DNA from: Diabrotica undecimpunctata | Lineage: Eukaryota; Arthropoda; Insecta; Coleoptera; Chrysomelidae | NCBI RefSeq assembly: GCF_040954645.1 | Contig: NC_092807.1 | Location: 28,947,054-29,011,053 of the forward strand | Length of the DNA: 64,000 nt | Reading direction: 5' to 3' | Shown: piece after piece, positions 44,260-55,732 of the stretch | Numbering within the stretch: the stretch's first letter is position 1 | How the letters are laid out: every line of letters starts with the position of its first letter | Notes under the pieces: model-generated | Seen by the model: only the letters and a program-made list of their open reading frames with translations | Databases searched by the model: none | Told to the model about the DNA's origin: nothing | Program-made: the position numbers and the translations under genes

Positions 44260-45684
44260 CATCATCATCAGTGGTGCTACAGCTCTAGTTGAGCCTTGAC
44301 CTTCCCCAGTCTATTTCGCCAGTTGTTTCTGTTCATCGCCAACCGTTGCCAATTTGCCGCGCCGATTTTCCTTGCGTCCTCGTCCACACCGTCCCTCCAT
44401 CTCAGTCGTGGTCTGCCTCTACTCCTATTTCCCACTGGGACCGATAATAGAGTTCGTCCGGGTGGGTAATTTTCATTTGCTCTTGACATCCCATCTAAGC
44501 CTATCTATTTTTATGAAGGATATTACATCTCTACCATTTACTATTTTTTTATACTTCTCGTACAATTCGAAATTATATCGCCTTCTCCAAATACCATTCT
44601 CACAGAATGCGCTTATTATTCTTCTTAGTATCTTCCTTTCGAAGACGAGCAGAAGATTTGCGTCTGTTTTGGAGATGGTCCATGTTTCTGACCCATATGT
44701 CAGCACTGGTAGGATGAGTGTTCTATATATCATTAGTTTGGTTTTCTGGCTTAAATTTCTGTTTTTTAGCTGCTTGCTTAGTCCAAAATAACATTTGTTT
44801 GCTAGCAGTACCCTCCGTTTTACTTCTTCAGATGTGTCATTATCGTTTGTTATGAGAGAACCCAAATATGTAAACTTATTTACTACCTCAAAATTATATT
44901 GGTCTATACTGAAGTTTTCTTCGGCGTTTCTAGCTTTATCTCTGTTATTTGGAATAGATGCTAACATTTTGGTTTTTTCCTCGTTTATTTTAAGGCCCAT
45001 ATTTTGTGTGGCTGTCAAGAAGGAGGAAGTCATCTCTTTAAGTCCTCGTGTAGTACGTGCGATCAAATCCAGATCGTCAGCGTAAGCCATAATCTGCGTT
45101 GATTTATTAAAGATTGTTCCCCTATTGTGTAACTCGGCATCTCTTATAGTCTTTTCTAACGCTATATTAAAGAGAAGGCACGCCAGCGCGTCTCCCTGCC
45201 TTAAAACTGCATATGTTTCAAACGCTTGTGACATATCGCCTTGTATTTGCACTCTGCAGATCACTTTACTCATAGTTGTTTTTACGAGCCTTATTAATTT
45301 ATGGGGAATGTTAAGTTCATTCATGGCTTCGTATAATTTACCTCTTAGGACGCTATCATACGCTGACTTAAAGTCCACAAAGAGATGGAACGTGTCAATA
45401 TTAAATTTATTGGTTTTTTCTAAGATTTGGCGTAGCACAAAAATCTGGTCAATTGTTGACCTACCTGGCCTAAAACCGCTTTGATACTCACCAAGGATTT
45501 CTTCCACGTACGTACTTTATTGCTGTACAGGGTGTTGGAGAATATTTTGTACATTGTATTCAGAAGAGTTATACCCCTATAATTTTTACATTCCAACAAA
45601 TCTCCCTTTTTGTGCAGTGAACATATGATTCCAGTGCACCATTCCTCTGGCATTTGTTCTTCTTCCCAGACTTTGACTATTATG
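44260..45684 (-). pseudogene. Inner nested LINE, 5'-truncated, one frameshift
   Basis: Minus strand from 45684: VKVWEEEQMPEEWCTGIICSLHKKGDLLECKNYRGITLLN, then a shift near 45500. The frame continues EEILGEYQSGFRPGRSTIDQIF, FHLFVDFKSAYDSV (catalytic Asp), AVLRQGDALACLLFNIALE, IMAYADDLDLIAR (catalytic pair) and FTYLGSLITNDND, TYGSETWTISK to 44473. A second shift leads to RPRLRWRDGVDEDARKIGAANWQRLAMNRNNWR (44489-44277). The 3' end has (CAT)n, that is (ATG)n on the coding strand. It is flanked by a 16-bp target duplication. Only a few lesions suggest a fairly young insertion. The endonuclease is missing. Confidence 0.88.
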
Positions 45685-46515
45685 TTGTGAAAGGTATTTT
45701 GGTCAACGGAAATAGCATTAATAATATTAGATATGCGGACGATACGGTCATATTTGCAAGTGACATGGAAGATCTACAGTACATAATACAAAATGTATAC
45801 AATGCATGTGAAAGGTACGGACTGCAAATGAATCTCAAGAAAACGAAATCAATGATATTCTCAAAAAAACCACAAAATGTAGATAACCTGATCATCAATA
45901 ATACAACGATCGATAGAGTAACAACATATCAATATTTAGGAACGTGGCTTACCGGAGATGGAGATCAAACAAAAGAAATCAGATCTAGAATAGAAATGCA
46001 AGAAACGCGTTCATAAAATTGAAGAACTTACTTTGCAACCGTAACCTTAATCTAGAGATCCTCACAAGAATGCTACGTCGTTACGTTTTTTCTACTTTAC
46101 TATACGGCATGGAAGCGTGGACAATAAAACAGTCTGAAACCAAAAAATTTAACTCCTTTGAGATGTGGCGCTACAGGAGAATCCACAGAATATCGTGGAC
46201 TGAAAAAGTAACTAATATAGAGGTGTTACAAAGAATAAAGAAAGAATGTGAAGTCATAAAAACTGTTAAAATTAGAAAGATTAAATATCTGGGTCATATA
46301 ATGAGGGGCGAGAAGTACGTTTTACTTAGATTAATTATGCAAGGGAAGATACAAGGGAAGAGAAACTCAGGACGACGCAAGATATCCTGACTAAGAAATT
46401 TGAGAGAGTAGTTCGGTTGCAGCTCATTAGAATTATTCAGAAGCGTGGCCAATAAAATTAAGACAGCGATGATGATTTCCAACCTCCTATAGGAGAAGGA
46501 ACCCTGAAGAAGAAG
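45685..46515 (+). pseudogene. Outer nested LINE (3' half), 5'-truncated
   Basis: The plus-strand frame VKGILVNGNSINNIRYADDTVIFASD carries the catalytic YADD. LQYIIQNVYNACERYGLQMNLKKTKSMIFSK and YQYLGTWLTGDGDQTKEIRSRIE follow. A shift near 46005 leads to LLYGMEAWTIKQSETKKFNSFEMWRYRRIHRISWTEKVTN and YLGHIMRGEKYVLLRLIMQGKIQGKRNSGRRK, then a stop and the 3' remnants. Its first 22 bases are on the far side of the inner insertion (44238-44259). It ends in a (GAA)-like tail at 46515, next to the target duplication. The fragment at 33555-33815 is the same family. Confidence 0.85.
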
Positions 46516-46526
46516 AACTTGGCCGA
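46516..46526 (+). repeat. Target duplication, outer nested LINE (right copy)
   Basis: aacttggccga; pairs with 44227-44237. Confidence 0.8.
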
Positions 46527-49500
46527 TGAGACTTTCCACTTTTCTTCCGACATATTTCGCACTTTACGTTTGACCGCAGCTTTCACGTCCGCACTTGAAA
46601 ATATTTCAGTACACTCAGCACTATCACTAGTTACAGATTCTTTTGCAGCATTGTCTGCCTCTTCATTTCCTTGAATTTTAATATGGGATCGTATCCAGAA
46701 GAATATAATATTTTTTCCATTCAGTTAAGCGGTATGAACTCCTTGTTTTATCTTGACGACCAAACGATTGGTTGGATAGACATATTGGATTGACTGTACG
46801 GAACTTAGAGAATCTTAGAGTATAATATAATTGGTATTATTGGATGCGTTGACAGCAAGGGTGGCCTGGTATAGAGCATATAGTTCAGCAGAGTAAATGG
46901 AGTACTCTGAAGGGAGTTTGTATTTATTTGTCGATGTTGGGGTTATGACTGCAGCATCAGTACCTTCATTTGATTTGGATGCATCTGTGTAGATATGTGC
47001 ATAATCCTTGTAGTTGCAAAGCATATCATTGAAGGTGGATTTGATTAACTGCGGGATTGTTGAATGTCGAAAGAAATGAGGCAAGTCAGGCACTGCCTAA
47101 CTTCTTTATTTGCCATCGAGAAATTGAGGACGATTGGCAGGGAAGACATTCTGGGAACGTGTAGTTTAATTGATTCAAGTAGCTTCTCATTCTTGGATAG
47201 AATGGTTTGACCGTTCTTGGCTTATTTATGAAGAGATTTGGAAACTTTTCTGTAAATAAGTTTTGAATAGTAGGGTTTTTTAAGTTAGACCTAATATTTG
47301 AGGCGTATGCTACACTTACATAAAGTCATCTTTCTTCCAGGGACGGTTTATCAACTTCACAATAAATACTTTCGATTGGTGTTGTACGAAAAGCTACAGA
47401 TATTATACGTAAAGAGAGATTGTGAAGAGTGTCAAGTTTTTTTGGCAGTGTCTTAGTGGCTGTAGAATACACAGTAGATCCATAATCTTATTTTGATCTG
47501 ACTAATGTTCTGTATAACATCAAAAGTGTTTGGCGATCCGCACTCCATTTTTTATTGGCCAGAGTTTTTAGAAGAATTATTGGCTTGTGAAAAGATAAGA
47601 TCAAATTTGTTATATGCAGTTTCCAGCTTAGAGTTTCTTGGAATGTCATGCCCAAAAACTTTATTGATGCTACACGTTTTAGGTTCTCATCACATAGTCT
47701 TAGGTTGGAGGTGTTTGTGATATTTTTCTTAGAGAACAGGACGAAACGAGTTTTTTCAGTGGAACAACAGAAACCTGTGTTTTGTGACCAGAGTTCTAAG
47801 TGTTGCATAAAGTTCTGTGTGTGACAAAATATATGTTGTATATTTTTATCTTTGCAAAAAACTACAAGATCATCGGCGTAGAATCGTGCCTTTATAGGCG
47901 AAGAGGGTAGGGCTTATAACCGAGCCTTGAGGAATGCCATTTTCTGGATACATTATATCTGATGTTGTGTTGTTTGTGCTAACTCTGAAAGCTCTATTTT
48001 GAAAGAAGTTTTTAATAAACAAGAGGCAGTGACTATGGATGTTCCAACTATGTAATTTTTTTATTATATAATCATGCCAGGCTGTATCAAAATCTCTTGA
48101 TATGTCAAAGAAAACCGCTAGACATTTACTCCTTAGTGCGAATGTTTCAGAAATCTCACTTTCCAAATCTATAATATTATCTGTGGTTAACATTTGCTCT
48201 CTAAAACCACTTTGTTCTGGAAAAATTTAATCTTGTCTCTCCAGGTGCCATCTTAGTCTATTATTAATAATTTTTTAGCAACTTACACATGGCGCATGTT
48301 AAAGATATTGTTCGGTATGACTCGGAACTTGTTTTAATACTATTAGATTTTTGTATAGGTATTACTCTAGATTTATGCTATTTTTCAGGAAATTTGTGCT
48401 GTAGCCAAATAGTAATAAATAGATCTAGAAGTTGTTTATGAGCATTAACTGGAAGGTGTTTGATAAAAATACTAGGAATATCATCCGGGCCAGAGCTAGT
48501 TTCTTTGAGATTTGATAATGCTTGTATACCTATACTCTAATTGAGAAATGGGTAAATTTAGCGGTTCATCTGCGTTAGGTATAATGCTAATTTTCTTATT
48601 TTCTTCTTGCTGTTTGTAATTAGTACAAGATTTTTTAAAATTAATATTACTGAATCGGTTTTTGTATGCGTTAGCAAGGATTTTGATAATCTCAATATTA
48701 CTAGTAATTACCTTTCCATTTATCTCGAGGCTTTTATTATTCTGATTGCTATTTAATTCAGATATTCTTCGGACGTTGTTCCACACTTTAGTCGTGGGAG
48801 TGTTTGCATTTAACGTTGATACATATTGAGTCCATGACTGGCTTTAGGTATTTCTAATTGTCTTTTTGGCTATAGCACGTTGTTTTGTGTATTTAATTTT
48901 ATTTTCAATAGTTTTGTGGCGCTTTTATTGGTTAAAAGCTCTTTTGCTAGACTCGATTGCTGTTTTGCAATGATGATTCCACCATGGGACAGGGTTGCGT
49001 TGTTTTATGTATGCAGTCTTTCCTATTGCTCTTTCTGCTGCTTTTGTGATAATGGCCACAAGGTTTTTTAGTATCTCGTCTATATTTGAGGTGCTTTTAA
49101 ATGTGGTCATACTGCTTTCGATTAAATTTAAAAAAAGATTCAGTTAGCATTTTTTAAATTCCATTTTGGACTAAATGTCTGTCCACATTGGTTTTTGTTA
49201 ATATGAACAAAAAGTGGATAGTGACCACTGTTGAATAAGAAGTCGAGCCTATCCCACGTAAGCTGTGGCGTCAGACCTGGTTCGCATATCGTAAGGTCTA
49301 TACATGAAGATTCACTGTTTTGTATATTAAATCTAGTGGACCTGCCGTCGTTTAAGGCTGAAAGGTTGGACTATTCCATTTTTCCCCTAGTATTTATAGA
49401 ACAGCCCCATAAAAAGTTGTGGGCATTAAAATCGCCCAAAATAAGTCTGAGTTGGGGAATTTGTTGTAAGAGTTCAGTTAATACTTCTGAGTCTACTTGC

Positions 49501-49960
49501 GTTGATGAGGTGTAAGTTACAAACGTAGATATTTGGACTTAAATTAAGTTTAATGCAAATTGCTTCTAGATTAGTTTGAAGAGGAATGACTGTGGTTTCA
49601 ATTGACTTTTGTATAAAGATATCTACTACGCCGCTGGCTTTTTCTTGGCCAGTTCCATTTTTGCAGTATTTTTTAAATTGTTTTAAAGCTTGTATTTTAT
49701 CATTTTTAAAATTAGTTTCCCAAAGACAAATTACATTTATCTGGATTGTATATGGCAAGAATTATTTGAAGCATCAGAAGGTTATTGTAAAAACCGCGAA
49801 TGTTCCACTGCAAAATTGAAGAGAAGCCCGTGTATAATAATAAAAACTGAAACTTAGAATTGTTACAGAAGTTATTGACTCGATCCCTGAGATAACTCAC
49901 TTTCAGTCTGTGATGACTCAACATCCGAGTAAGTCATCTGTAAATGTATCAGTAGTTTCT
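46527..49960 (-). pseudogene. I-type LINE: endonuclease, RT and RNase H
   Basis: Minus strand. The end of ORF1 may be TYSDVESSQTESELSQGSS (about 49945-49890). The endonuclease starts LQWNIRGFYNNLLMLQIILA (about 49815) and shows ICLWETNFKN, LILGDFNAHNFLWGC (about 49440) and SGHYPLFVHI (about 49210), where the usual SDH is SGH. PWWNHHCKTAIESSKRAF follows, then the RT: CLAVFFDISRDFDTAWH (48,130), ENGIPQGSVISPTLF (47,940). The YADD block falls in a broken stretch near 47880, where a DDLVVFC-like phrase is visible. The thumb is at 47808-47488. RNase H shows HIYTDASKSNEGTDAAV and YSAELYALYQATLAV (47010-46850). At least six frame breaks; inactive. Confidence 0.83.
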
Positions 49961-50023
49961 TTCTTATTTTTGTATATCTAGTTTTAATTTCTATACCCTA
50001 GTGTTGTTAGGATCATTTTATAA

Positions 50024-50038
50024 CCTCCTGAGACCTGA
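50024..50038 (+). repeat. Left terminal inverted repeat of piggyBac
   Basis: 15 bases starting CCTCCTGAGACC, matched perfectly by the reverse complement of 52330-52344. Confidence 0.92.
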
Positions 50039-50211
50039 TGTCCAATTAAATGGACATTTACGTTTTATATATTTTTTTGGAAAGAACTAAATTTACAGCG
50101 CCGAGTCCCACGGTTCATCGTAGTGTATATACAAGTGACCCTGACAACAGCGCGCCGTATTACTGTGACCACATTATAACTTAGTTAACCTGTTAATCTC
50201 AAGTGACAAAA

Positions 50212-52170
50212 ATGGCGGGCAATTATAGAAAAACAATTGATTGTAAGTAGCTAATTTTATTAGATTATTAACCTAAATGTTGCATTTTTAAATTGTTTTT
50301 TATCTAAAACGGGGATGTCCTTTTTTATGGACGTCAGGTCCTTAGGGATACATAAAATATTATATTAGACTTTTTTGTTTCAGCTGTGTTTGGTGATAAA
50401 AAATATTTAAGACCCGAAGTTGACATTGAAAGACTTTTTGAATGCCTGGAAAATTCAGATATAGACGTTTCAGATTCTGAAAACTCTGATGACGGCTTTG
50501 ATCCAAATGAAGAATCGTATCAGCCTCAGCAATCAGATTCGGCCCAACATACAGATGATGAACAAGATACAGAAATGCCACCCGAAGATGAATTAGATAA
50601 CGTGCCACTCAGTGAACGAAAAAAAAAAGGAGAACCGAAATACATGGAAAAAATGGGTGTTTTTGTCCCTCAGCATATAGACTTTACTGGAATTGTCGAT
50701 ACAGTCTACGAGAGGCAAAATTGGAAAATTGAAAACTATGTCGGTATGTATTTTGATGATTCAGATTTTGAGAATATTTGTAATTGTACAAATATTAAAT
50801 TTTTGCTATAAAAAGGAAAACCTTTGAACGTTACTCTAACGGAGGTGAAAAAATTTTTTGGAATATCTTTTCTAATGTCCTGTCTGAATTATCCACAAAT
50901 TAGAATGTTTTGGGCTAAGACAACAAAAGTCAACAGCATTGCACAAGCCATGACTCGTGATAGATATTTTCAAATCAGGAGCAACTTAAAAGTAGTTACT
51001 GACGCTGATGTGCCTCAAGATCAAAGAAATGCTGACAAATTATTTAAGATCCGGCCTTTAGTTGACATAATACGAAGAGGTTGCTTGACACTTCCAAGAT
51101 ACAATGAGGTTGCTGTGGACGAACAAATGATACCTTTTACGGGCGTGTGTAACATGAAACAATTTGTTCTAGGTAAACCTAACCCAGAAGGATTAAAAAA
51201 TTTTGTCTGTGCCACTCCCAAAGGATTAATATTAGACTTCGATATTTATCAAGGGAAAAATACATTTCAGCAGAATGATGATGATGTTAAGAAGTTAGGT
51301 GTTGGTCCATCCGCAGTTATTAAGTTATCTACAACGTTATTAGAAGGAACACATGTGTTCATCGATAGATATTTCACCACCTTACCTTTACTTGAGTACA
51401 TGTTAAACAAAAATATTTTTTTAACTGGTACAATAATGAGATCCAGAATACCCAAAACAGTTCATGTAACATCGGATAAGGTGATGACTCGATTGGGTCG
51501 TGGTTCATCTGAGCAGGATGTAAGAGCTGATGGAAAAATTAACATAGTCCAATGGTATGATATGAAATCAGTTATTCTAGCGTCAACTGCATTGCAAATA
51601 GAACCTTCAGATGAATATAAGCGGTGGTCAAAAAAGGACTCCCGATATATTGAGTTACCTAGACCAAACATTGTTAAAAAGTATAATGAATGCATGGGGG
51701 GAATAGATTTAATTGACAGGATGATAAGTTATTATAGAATGGGAGCTAGAAGTAAAAAATGGACAGTCAAAACCATTTTTCACTTATTTGATCTTGCGAT
51801 TGCCAATTCTTGGATTCTATACAGAGATGACCATAAGCAACTTGGTGATGCTAATAAAACCGTTATGAAGTTCCTGGAATTTAAAATAGCTGTTTCCGAG
51901 TTGCTCCTTAAAGACAACATTTCTGAAAATTCTGATTTTGGGAACACTTCAACATTAGTAACTAGAAACAGTTCCAATCCTAGACCATCACTTCAAACTT
52001 CTACTAAAAGAAAGATACAACACATTCCTGCGATGGCATCCGAGTTAAAAAATTCTGTTAGATGCAAGCTTCCAGGTTGCAAGGGTAAAACAAAAGTTTA
52101 TTGTGAATCATGTGACATATTTTTATGTTTAACGGGAAATAACAATTGCTTTAAACAGTTTCATTTATAA
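50212..52170 (+). pseudogene. piggyBac transposase, two exons, one premature stop
   Basis: Exon 1 is 50212-50242 (MAGNYRKTID), then donor GTAAGT. The intron is 50243-50383, ending TTTGTTTCAG. Exon 2 is 50384-52170, sharing a Ser codon across the junction; 605 codons in all. The N-terminus is acidic (DSENSDDGFDPNEES). The DDE_Tnp_1_7 domain has Asp in YNEVAVDEQMIPFTG, in THVFIDRYFTTLPLLEY and in YNECMGGIDLIDRM. The C-terminus has the Cys-rich zinc-binding tail RCKLPGCKGKTKVYCESCDIFLCL. A TAA at 50809-50811 (codon 153) interrupts an otherwise open frame, after KFLL and before KGKPLNVTLTEVKKFFGI. The enzyme normally excises the element precisely. It is distinct from the decayed piggyBac-like gene at 25340-27990, which lacks the first Asp. 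Confidence 0.93.
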
Positions 52171-52238
52171 TAATTTTGTATTGATGCGATCCTGATGTCC
52201 TTTTGAATGGACATAATTTTTTTCATATTTAACAACAA

Positions 52239-52244
52239 AATAAA
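52239..52244 (+). promoter_or_regulatory. Polyadenylation signal of piggyBac transposase
   Basis: AATAAA 69 bases after the stop codon, inside the right terminal repeat. Confidence 0.6.
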
Positions 52245-52329
52245 AATTTAGAAAAATTTACATGTGTTTTTATAATCAACATCATACGAATTTTACTATT
52301 TAATCAAAAAAAAAACAAAAAGAATCAGC

Positions 52330-52344
52330 TCAGGTCTCAGGAGG
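52330..52344 (-). repeat. Right terminal inverted repeat of piggyBac
   Basis: Perfect inverted copy of 50024-50038, followed by ATAA. Confidence 0.92.
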
Positions 52345-52348
52345 ATAA

Positions 52349-53624
52349 ACAACTCTGTATTAGCAAAAATAATAGGTAATGATATTACTAACTGGATTAT
52401 AAACTTTTGTTGTCAGTAGCTTATAAAAACTATTATAATGTTTTATGTCTCTCCTGAAAAATTTATTTAAATGGAGTTAGCTGGTTTTTAATTAGTTAAG
52501 TTATCGTTATCCAAAGACAAAATTTACTATTTGCCAAATAAAATTTTCAATACTTACTAGTTGATACGGAAAACACCAATCTATAACAAAAAAAGTCAAT
52601 AAGATAAACAATTTCTGAAATAAATGGTAATAAATAGTTCGTGCAATTTGTTTTTCGTAAAGTGACAACTTTATAACAACTCACAAAATGCTTGCAACGT
52701 GCCGACTATTCCATTATTCATGTCAAAAGTTTATAACGTACCAGAAAAATTACAAACCAAAATACATCATTTTGATAATAAACACAAACTCGCCCTTCTA
52801 TCGTCTTTAAATTAGTTTTTGGCGAAGTTGAAATAACTTTGGAACAATTTTGTCAGTTACAATAATGGATTATGGAATTCTCTCAGTATAACAACCACTT
52901 ATTTCCTAAGTTTCCGAATATCAAATCGTAAAACTACCCTGCAAACATCATGAGCGCAAACTTTTGTTCGGCCACTTCGGATAGGGGTGGACTTCTCCGG
53001 CGGCATGTAGGTCAAGTGCCTTACTGGAAATATAATGTAATACAGAACCGAGGAGAATTGTTTTTCGTGAAAGTTGAATACGGGTATATTTGGAAAAGCT
53101 TGTGACGAGAAAAGCTTTTGTGAGCCCGTAATTTGATAACAGCAATATTATCATAAAATAATGTTTCAGAACGTTCTGGAGTGAACACTTAAAAAATTAA
53201 CGGTGTTCACATAATAATAATATATTTAATTCTCAGACTTATGCATATACAGTCTAAACTAAACCTAAACTAGATTAATCCAAAAATCCAGTTCACATAA
53301 TGTCTGGATAACAGTCAACTTTTATTTTTGCATGTGAAAGTGCCAAGACGTAACATTTGGATGTACGGTTTACCGAAAAGCTACTTACACAGTCGGATAT
53401 TTAAACGGCCTTCTACACTATCATTATATAGTATATAAATGCCTATAAACAAATGGCAGGTATTTTAAGAAGAAACAACTATAATCAATAAACAATTAAA
53501 AAAACCATAGAACATCGTGAAAATACTCCTATACTTATACTTCTTATATACACTTCTTCGGCAAATTTCTTAATGATATCTGCTTTGTCCGGGTAGAAGA
53601 CGTCGAAATTAAAATTGTTGACAG
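52349..53624. other. Unassigned stretch
   Basis: No gene is recognised. It could hold the 5' leader of the I-type LINE displaced by the piggyBac, but no coding blocks of ORF1 are visible. Confidence 0.4.
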
Positions 53625-54215
53625 CTACATATAGCTTGGACATACGGTAAATATTAGCAGAGATAATCAAACTGCTGAGCTGCTAAGAAGAATAACACTG
53701 GGATGGGCAATATATGGAAGACTGCTTGATATTTTTAAAGGTGATATACATATCAGCTTAAAACGAAGAGCCTTTAATCAGTGTGTCCTGCCTGTCCTTA
53801 CATATGGCGCAGAGACACTTACCCTAAGAAGGATACCTAGACGAAAACTACAAGTGACGCAACGTAGAATGGAAAGATCATTGTTAGGCATAACGTTGCG
53901 AGATAGGGTAAGAAACGAAGAAATCCGTAGAAAAAGTGGTATAGAAGACATTATAAAACACATAGCCAAAATTAAATGGAGGTGGGCAGGACACATCCCT
54001 AGAATAAAGGATAATAGGTGGACCAAAGAAATCTTGGAGTGGAGAATGAGAGCGGATAGACGAAACCCGGGAAGACCACCCACAAGATGGACAGACGACA
54101 TAAAGAGGATTTGTACCAACTGGATTGCAGCAGCGCAAGATAGATCTGAATGGAGGTTTTTCGAGGAGGCCTATGTTCAGCAGTGGACGACTACGGGCTG
54201 ATGATGATGATGATT
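53625..54215 (+). pseudogene. RTE-like LINE 3' fragment with (GAT)n tail
   Basis: The frame opens near 53670 with NQTAELLRRITLGWAIYGRLLDIFKGDIHISLKRRAFNQCVL, then VLTYGAETLTLRR, KLQVTQRRMERSLLGITLRDRVRNEEIRR, KIKWRWAGHIPRIKDNRWTKEILEW and GRPPTRWTDDIKR, ending YVQQWTTTG. Before 53670 there is a stop in YI-LGHTV. It is closely related to the C-terminal third of the LINE at 39422-40956. It ends in GATGATGATGATGAT. No RT catalytic block is left. Confidence 0.85.
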
Positions 54216-54489
54216 TGCTTTGTACATTGCACCAATATTTTACATTTTTGTTTTTTGGTTTTTCTTTTTTTTTATCAGTTGTAACTTTTTTTATAGTGAC
54301 TGTTTAGACAGAGACAGAGAGTTTTACCAATTCTTATTTTTTTTGTTTTATGTTTTTTAGTGCCTTATTACAAATGTTTCTTCTCCTCTCTTTCTCTTTT
54401 TTACGTTTTTCATGCCTTTTTTGTTAAATTCCGATGAAATAAAAGCATTATTTATTTATTTATTTATTTATTAAATTAAAAATTAAAAA
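54216..54489. other. T-rich spacer with a short TTTA repeat
   Basis: Includes a (TTTA)5-like run near 54450-54475. No gene. Confidence 0.5.
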
Positions 54490-55589
54490 TTATTCCTCTT
54501 GCAATATCCCTCTTGCATTTCTTTGCCCAGTACAGTAGGTTTCCTACGAATTCTTTTACTATAGGCCATTTGGCTCACCTTCGACTCTCCATGTACCAGG
54601 TATTAGTTCTCCCGTGAGCACGTGCTCTGAATCAACAGTTTCTAGTGGACAGTAGGATAAAGTTAATTGACCGCTTCAAAGAAAATTTTGGGAATAGCAA
54701 CTTGCTAAAACTACCTTTTCTGACTTTGGAGGCTCAAGATACATTGGTTTTCTAAACACCCTGAATATAGCAGATACAATTCCAAATGTATTTTCTACTA
54801 TACATGTCTTGCTTTGCTGTATCTGTAATTGTAAATTCGAGCTGGTGACTCTTTCTGTTGGGTGCCTGGTAAGGGTGTTATCATATGCAGCTGCAAATCA
54901 AATCCCTCATCACCAAAAACAAAAAAGGGGAAGGTGATGTTCTTCCTGGTAAAACTTTCATTGATGGAAGATTTAAGAAAGAGGTTTCAAGTAATTGTTT
55001 AAACGTTGTATTAGCAAATACTCCGCTATCAGATGGTCTTATTATCATCAGATGCCAATACACCCTGAATATAGCAGATACAATTCCAAATGTATTTTCT
55101 ACTATACATGTCTTGCTTTGCTGTATCTGTAATTGTAAATTCGAGCTGGTGACTCTTTCTGTTGGGTGCCTGGTAAGGGTGTTATCATATGCAGCTGCAA
55201 ATCAAATCCCTCATCACCAAAAACAAAAAAGGGGAAGGTGATGTTCTTCCTGGTAAAACTTTCATTGATGGAAGATTTAAGAAAGAGGTTTCAAGTAATT
55301 GTTTAAACGTTGTATTAGCAAATACTCCGGTATCAGATGGTCTTATTATCATCAGATGGCAATGGCCTTCGCAACCTATATTTATAAATAAAAGGCAATA
55401 CTTAGCGTCCACTATAGCTAAAAGTACTATGCTGAAAAATTCCTTGTAGTTGAAATAGTCGCTTCTGATATTTACTGGAGGTTAAAAACATATATGTTTT
55501 CCATCGATATTGCCACAACAGTAAGGGTAATTCCACTTCAGGTCAAAATCATTTGCAATCTGTTGCCATTTGTCTTGATGTTTGGGCAC
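54490..55589 (-). pseudogene. PIF/Harbinger nuclease (DDE_4), duplicated and frameshifted
   Basis: Minus strand from an apparent acceptor (TTTCTTTAG at about 55590-55598): VPKHQDKWQQIANDFDLKWNYPYCCGNIDGKHICF holds the first catalytic Asp in NIDGKH. After a stop, PPVNIRSDYFNYKEFFSIVLLAIVDAKYCLLFINIGCEG follows, then SDTGVFANTTFKQLLETSFLNLPSMKVLPGR with the second Asp. In another frame comes FVFGDEGFDLQLHMITPLPG (third acidic residue) and IYNYRYSKARHV, ENTFGIVSAIFRVFRKPMYLEPP. These are the HARBI1-type blocks. A 304-bp stretch is repeated in tandem (54757-55060 and 55061-55364), so the middle of the domain occurs twice. Harbinger nucleases act with a separate Myb-like protein, which is not seen here. 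Confidence 0.85.
54757..55364. repeat. 304-bp tandem duplication within the Harbinger gene
   Basis: Bases 54757-55060 are repeated at 55061-55364 with two or three differences, for example tccgctatc against tccggtatc. It spans the second catalytic block to the FRVF block. Confidence 0.9.
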
Positions 55590-55613
55590 CTAAAGAAAGA
55601 ATAATTATGCTAT

Positions 55614-55707
<94 letters not shown>

Positions 55708-55732
55708 ATAGCATAATTATTCTTTCTTTAGG
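55589..55732. repeat. 144-bp perfect palindrome centred on (TA)n
   Basis: A (TA)n run (55617-55705) is flanked by 28-base arms (55589-55616 and 55705-55732) that are exact reverse complements, beginning cctaaagaaagaat. Because TA repeats are self-complementary, the whole segment can extrude as one long hairpin. The left arm also holds the apparent splice acceptor of the Harbinger exon. Confidence 0.92.

Larger units (their letters stand above)
43960..50023 (-). mobile_element. I-type LINE, split by two nested LINEs
   Basis: A nearly full-length but decayed minus-strand LINE. The 5' part (end of ORF1, endonuclease, RT, RNase H) runs from about 49960 to 46527. The last C-terminal segment lies at 44226-44020, on the far side of a 2.3-kb insertion. 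The insertion point is marked by an 11-bp duplication (44227-44237 and 46516-46526). Domain order with RNase H and a terminal Cys-rich knuckle points to the I or a related clade. The right edge is cut by the piggyBac at 50024, and no clear LINE sequence resumes beyond it. Confidence 0.8.
50024..52344 (+). mobile_element. piggyBac transposon, nearly intact
   Basis: Terminal inverted repeats cctcctgagacctga lie at 50024-50038 and, inverted, at 52330-52344. ATAA flanks both ends (50020-50023 and 52345-52348) in place of the usual TTAA. Just inside each end is a subterminal repeat of the form gatgtcc-(8-9 bases)-tggacat (about 50037-50056 and 52193-52212), and a third copy lies in the intron near 50312-50336. 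A single two-exon transposase gene fills the interior. Perfect termini and one nonsense codon suggest recent activity. Confidence 0.92.

Noticed and set aside
53485..53670. 61-residue minus-strand frame with VAVNNFNFDVFYPDKADIIKKFAEE
   Set aside because: Looks protein-like but too short, without splice context or a recognisable family, and it overlaps the LINE start.
54196..54212. CTGATGA at the end of a LINE
   Set aside because: It is part of the (GAT)n tail; no stem II or GAAA follows.
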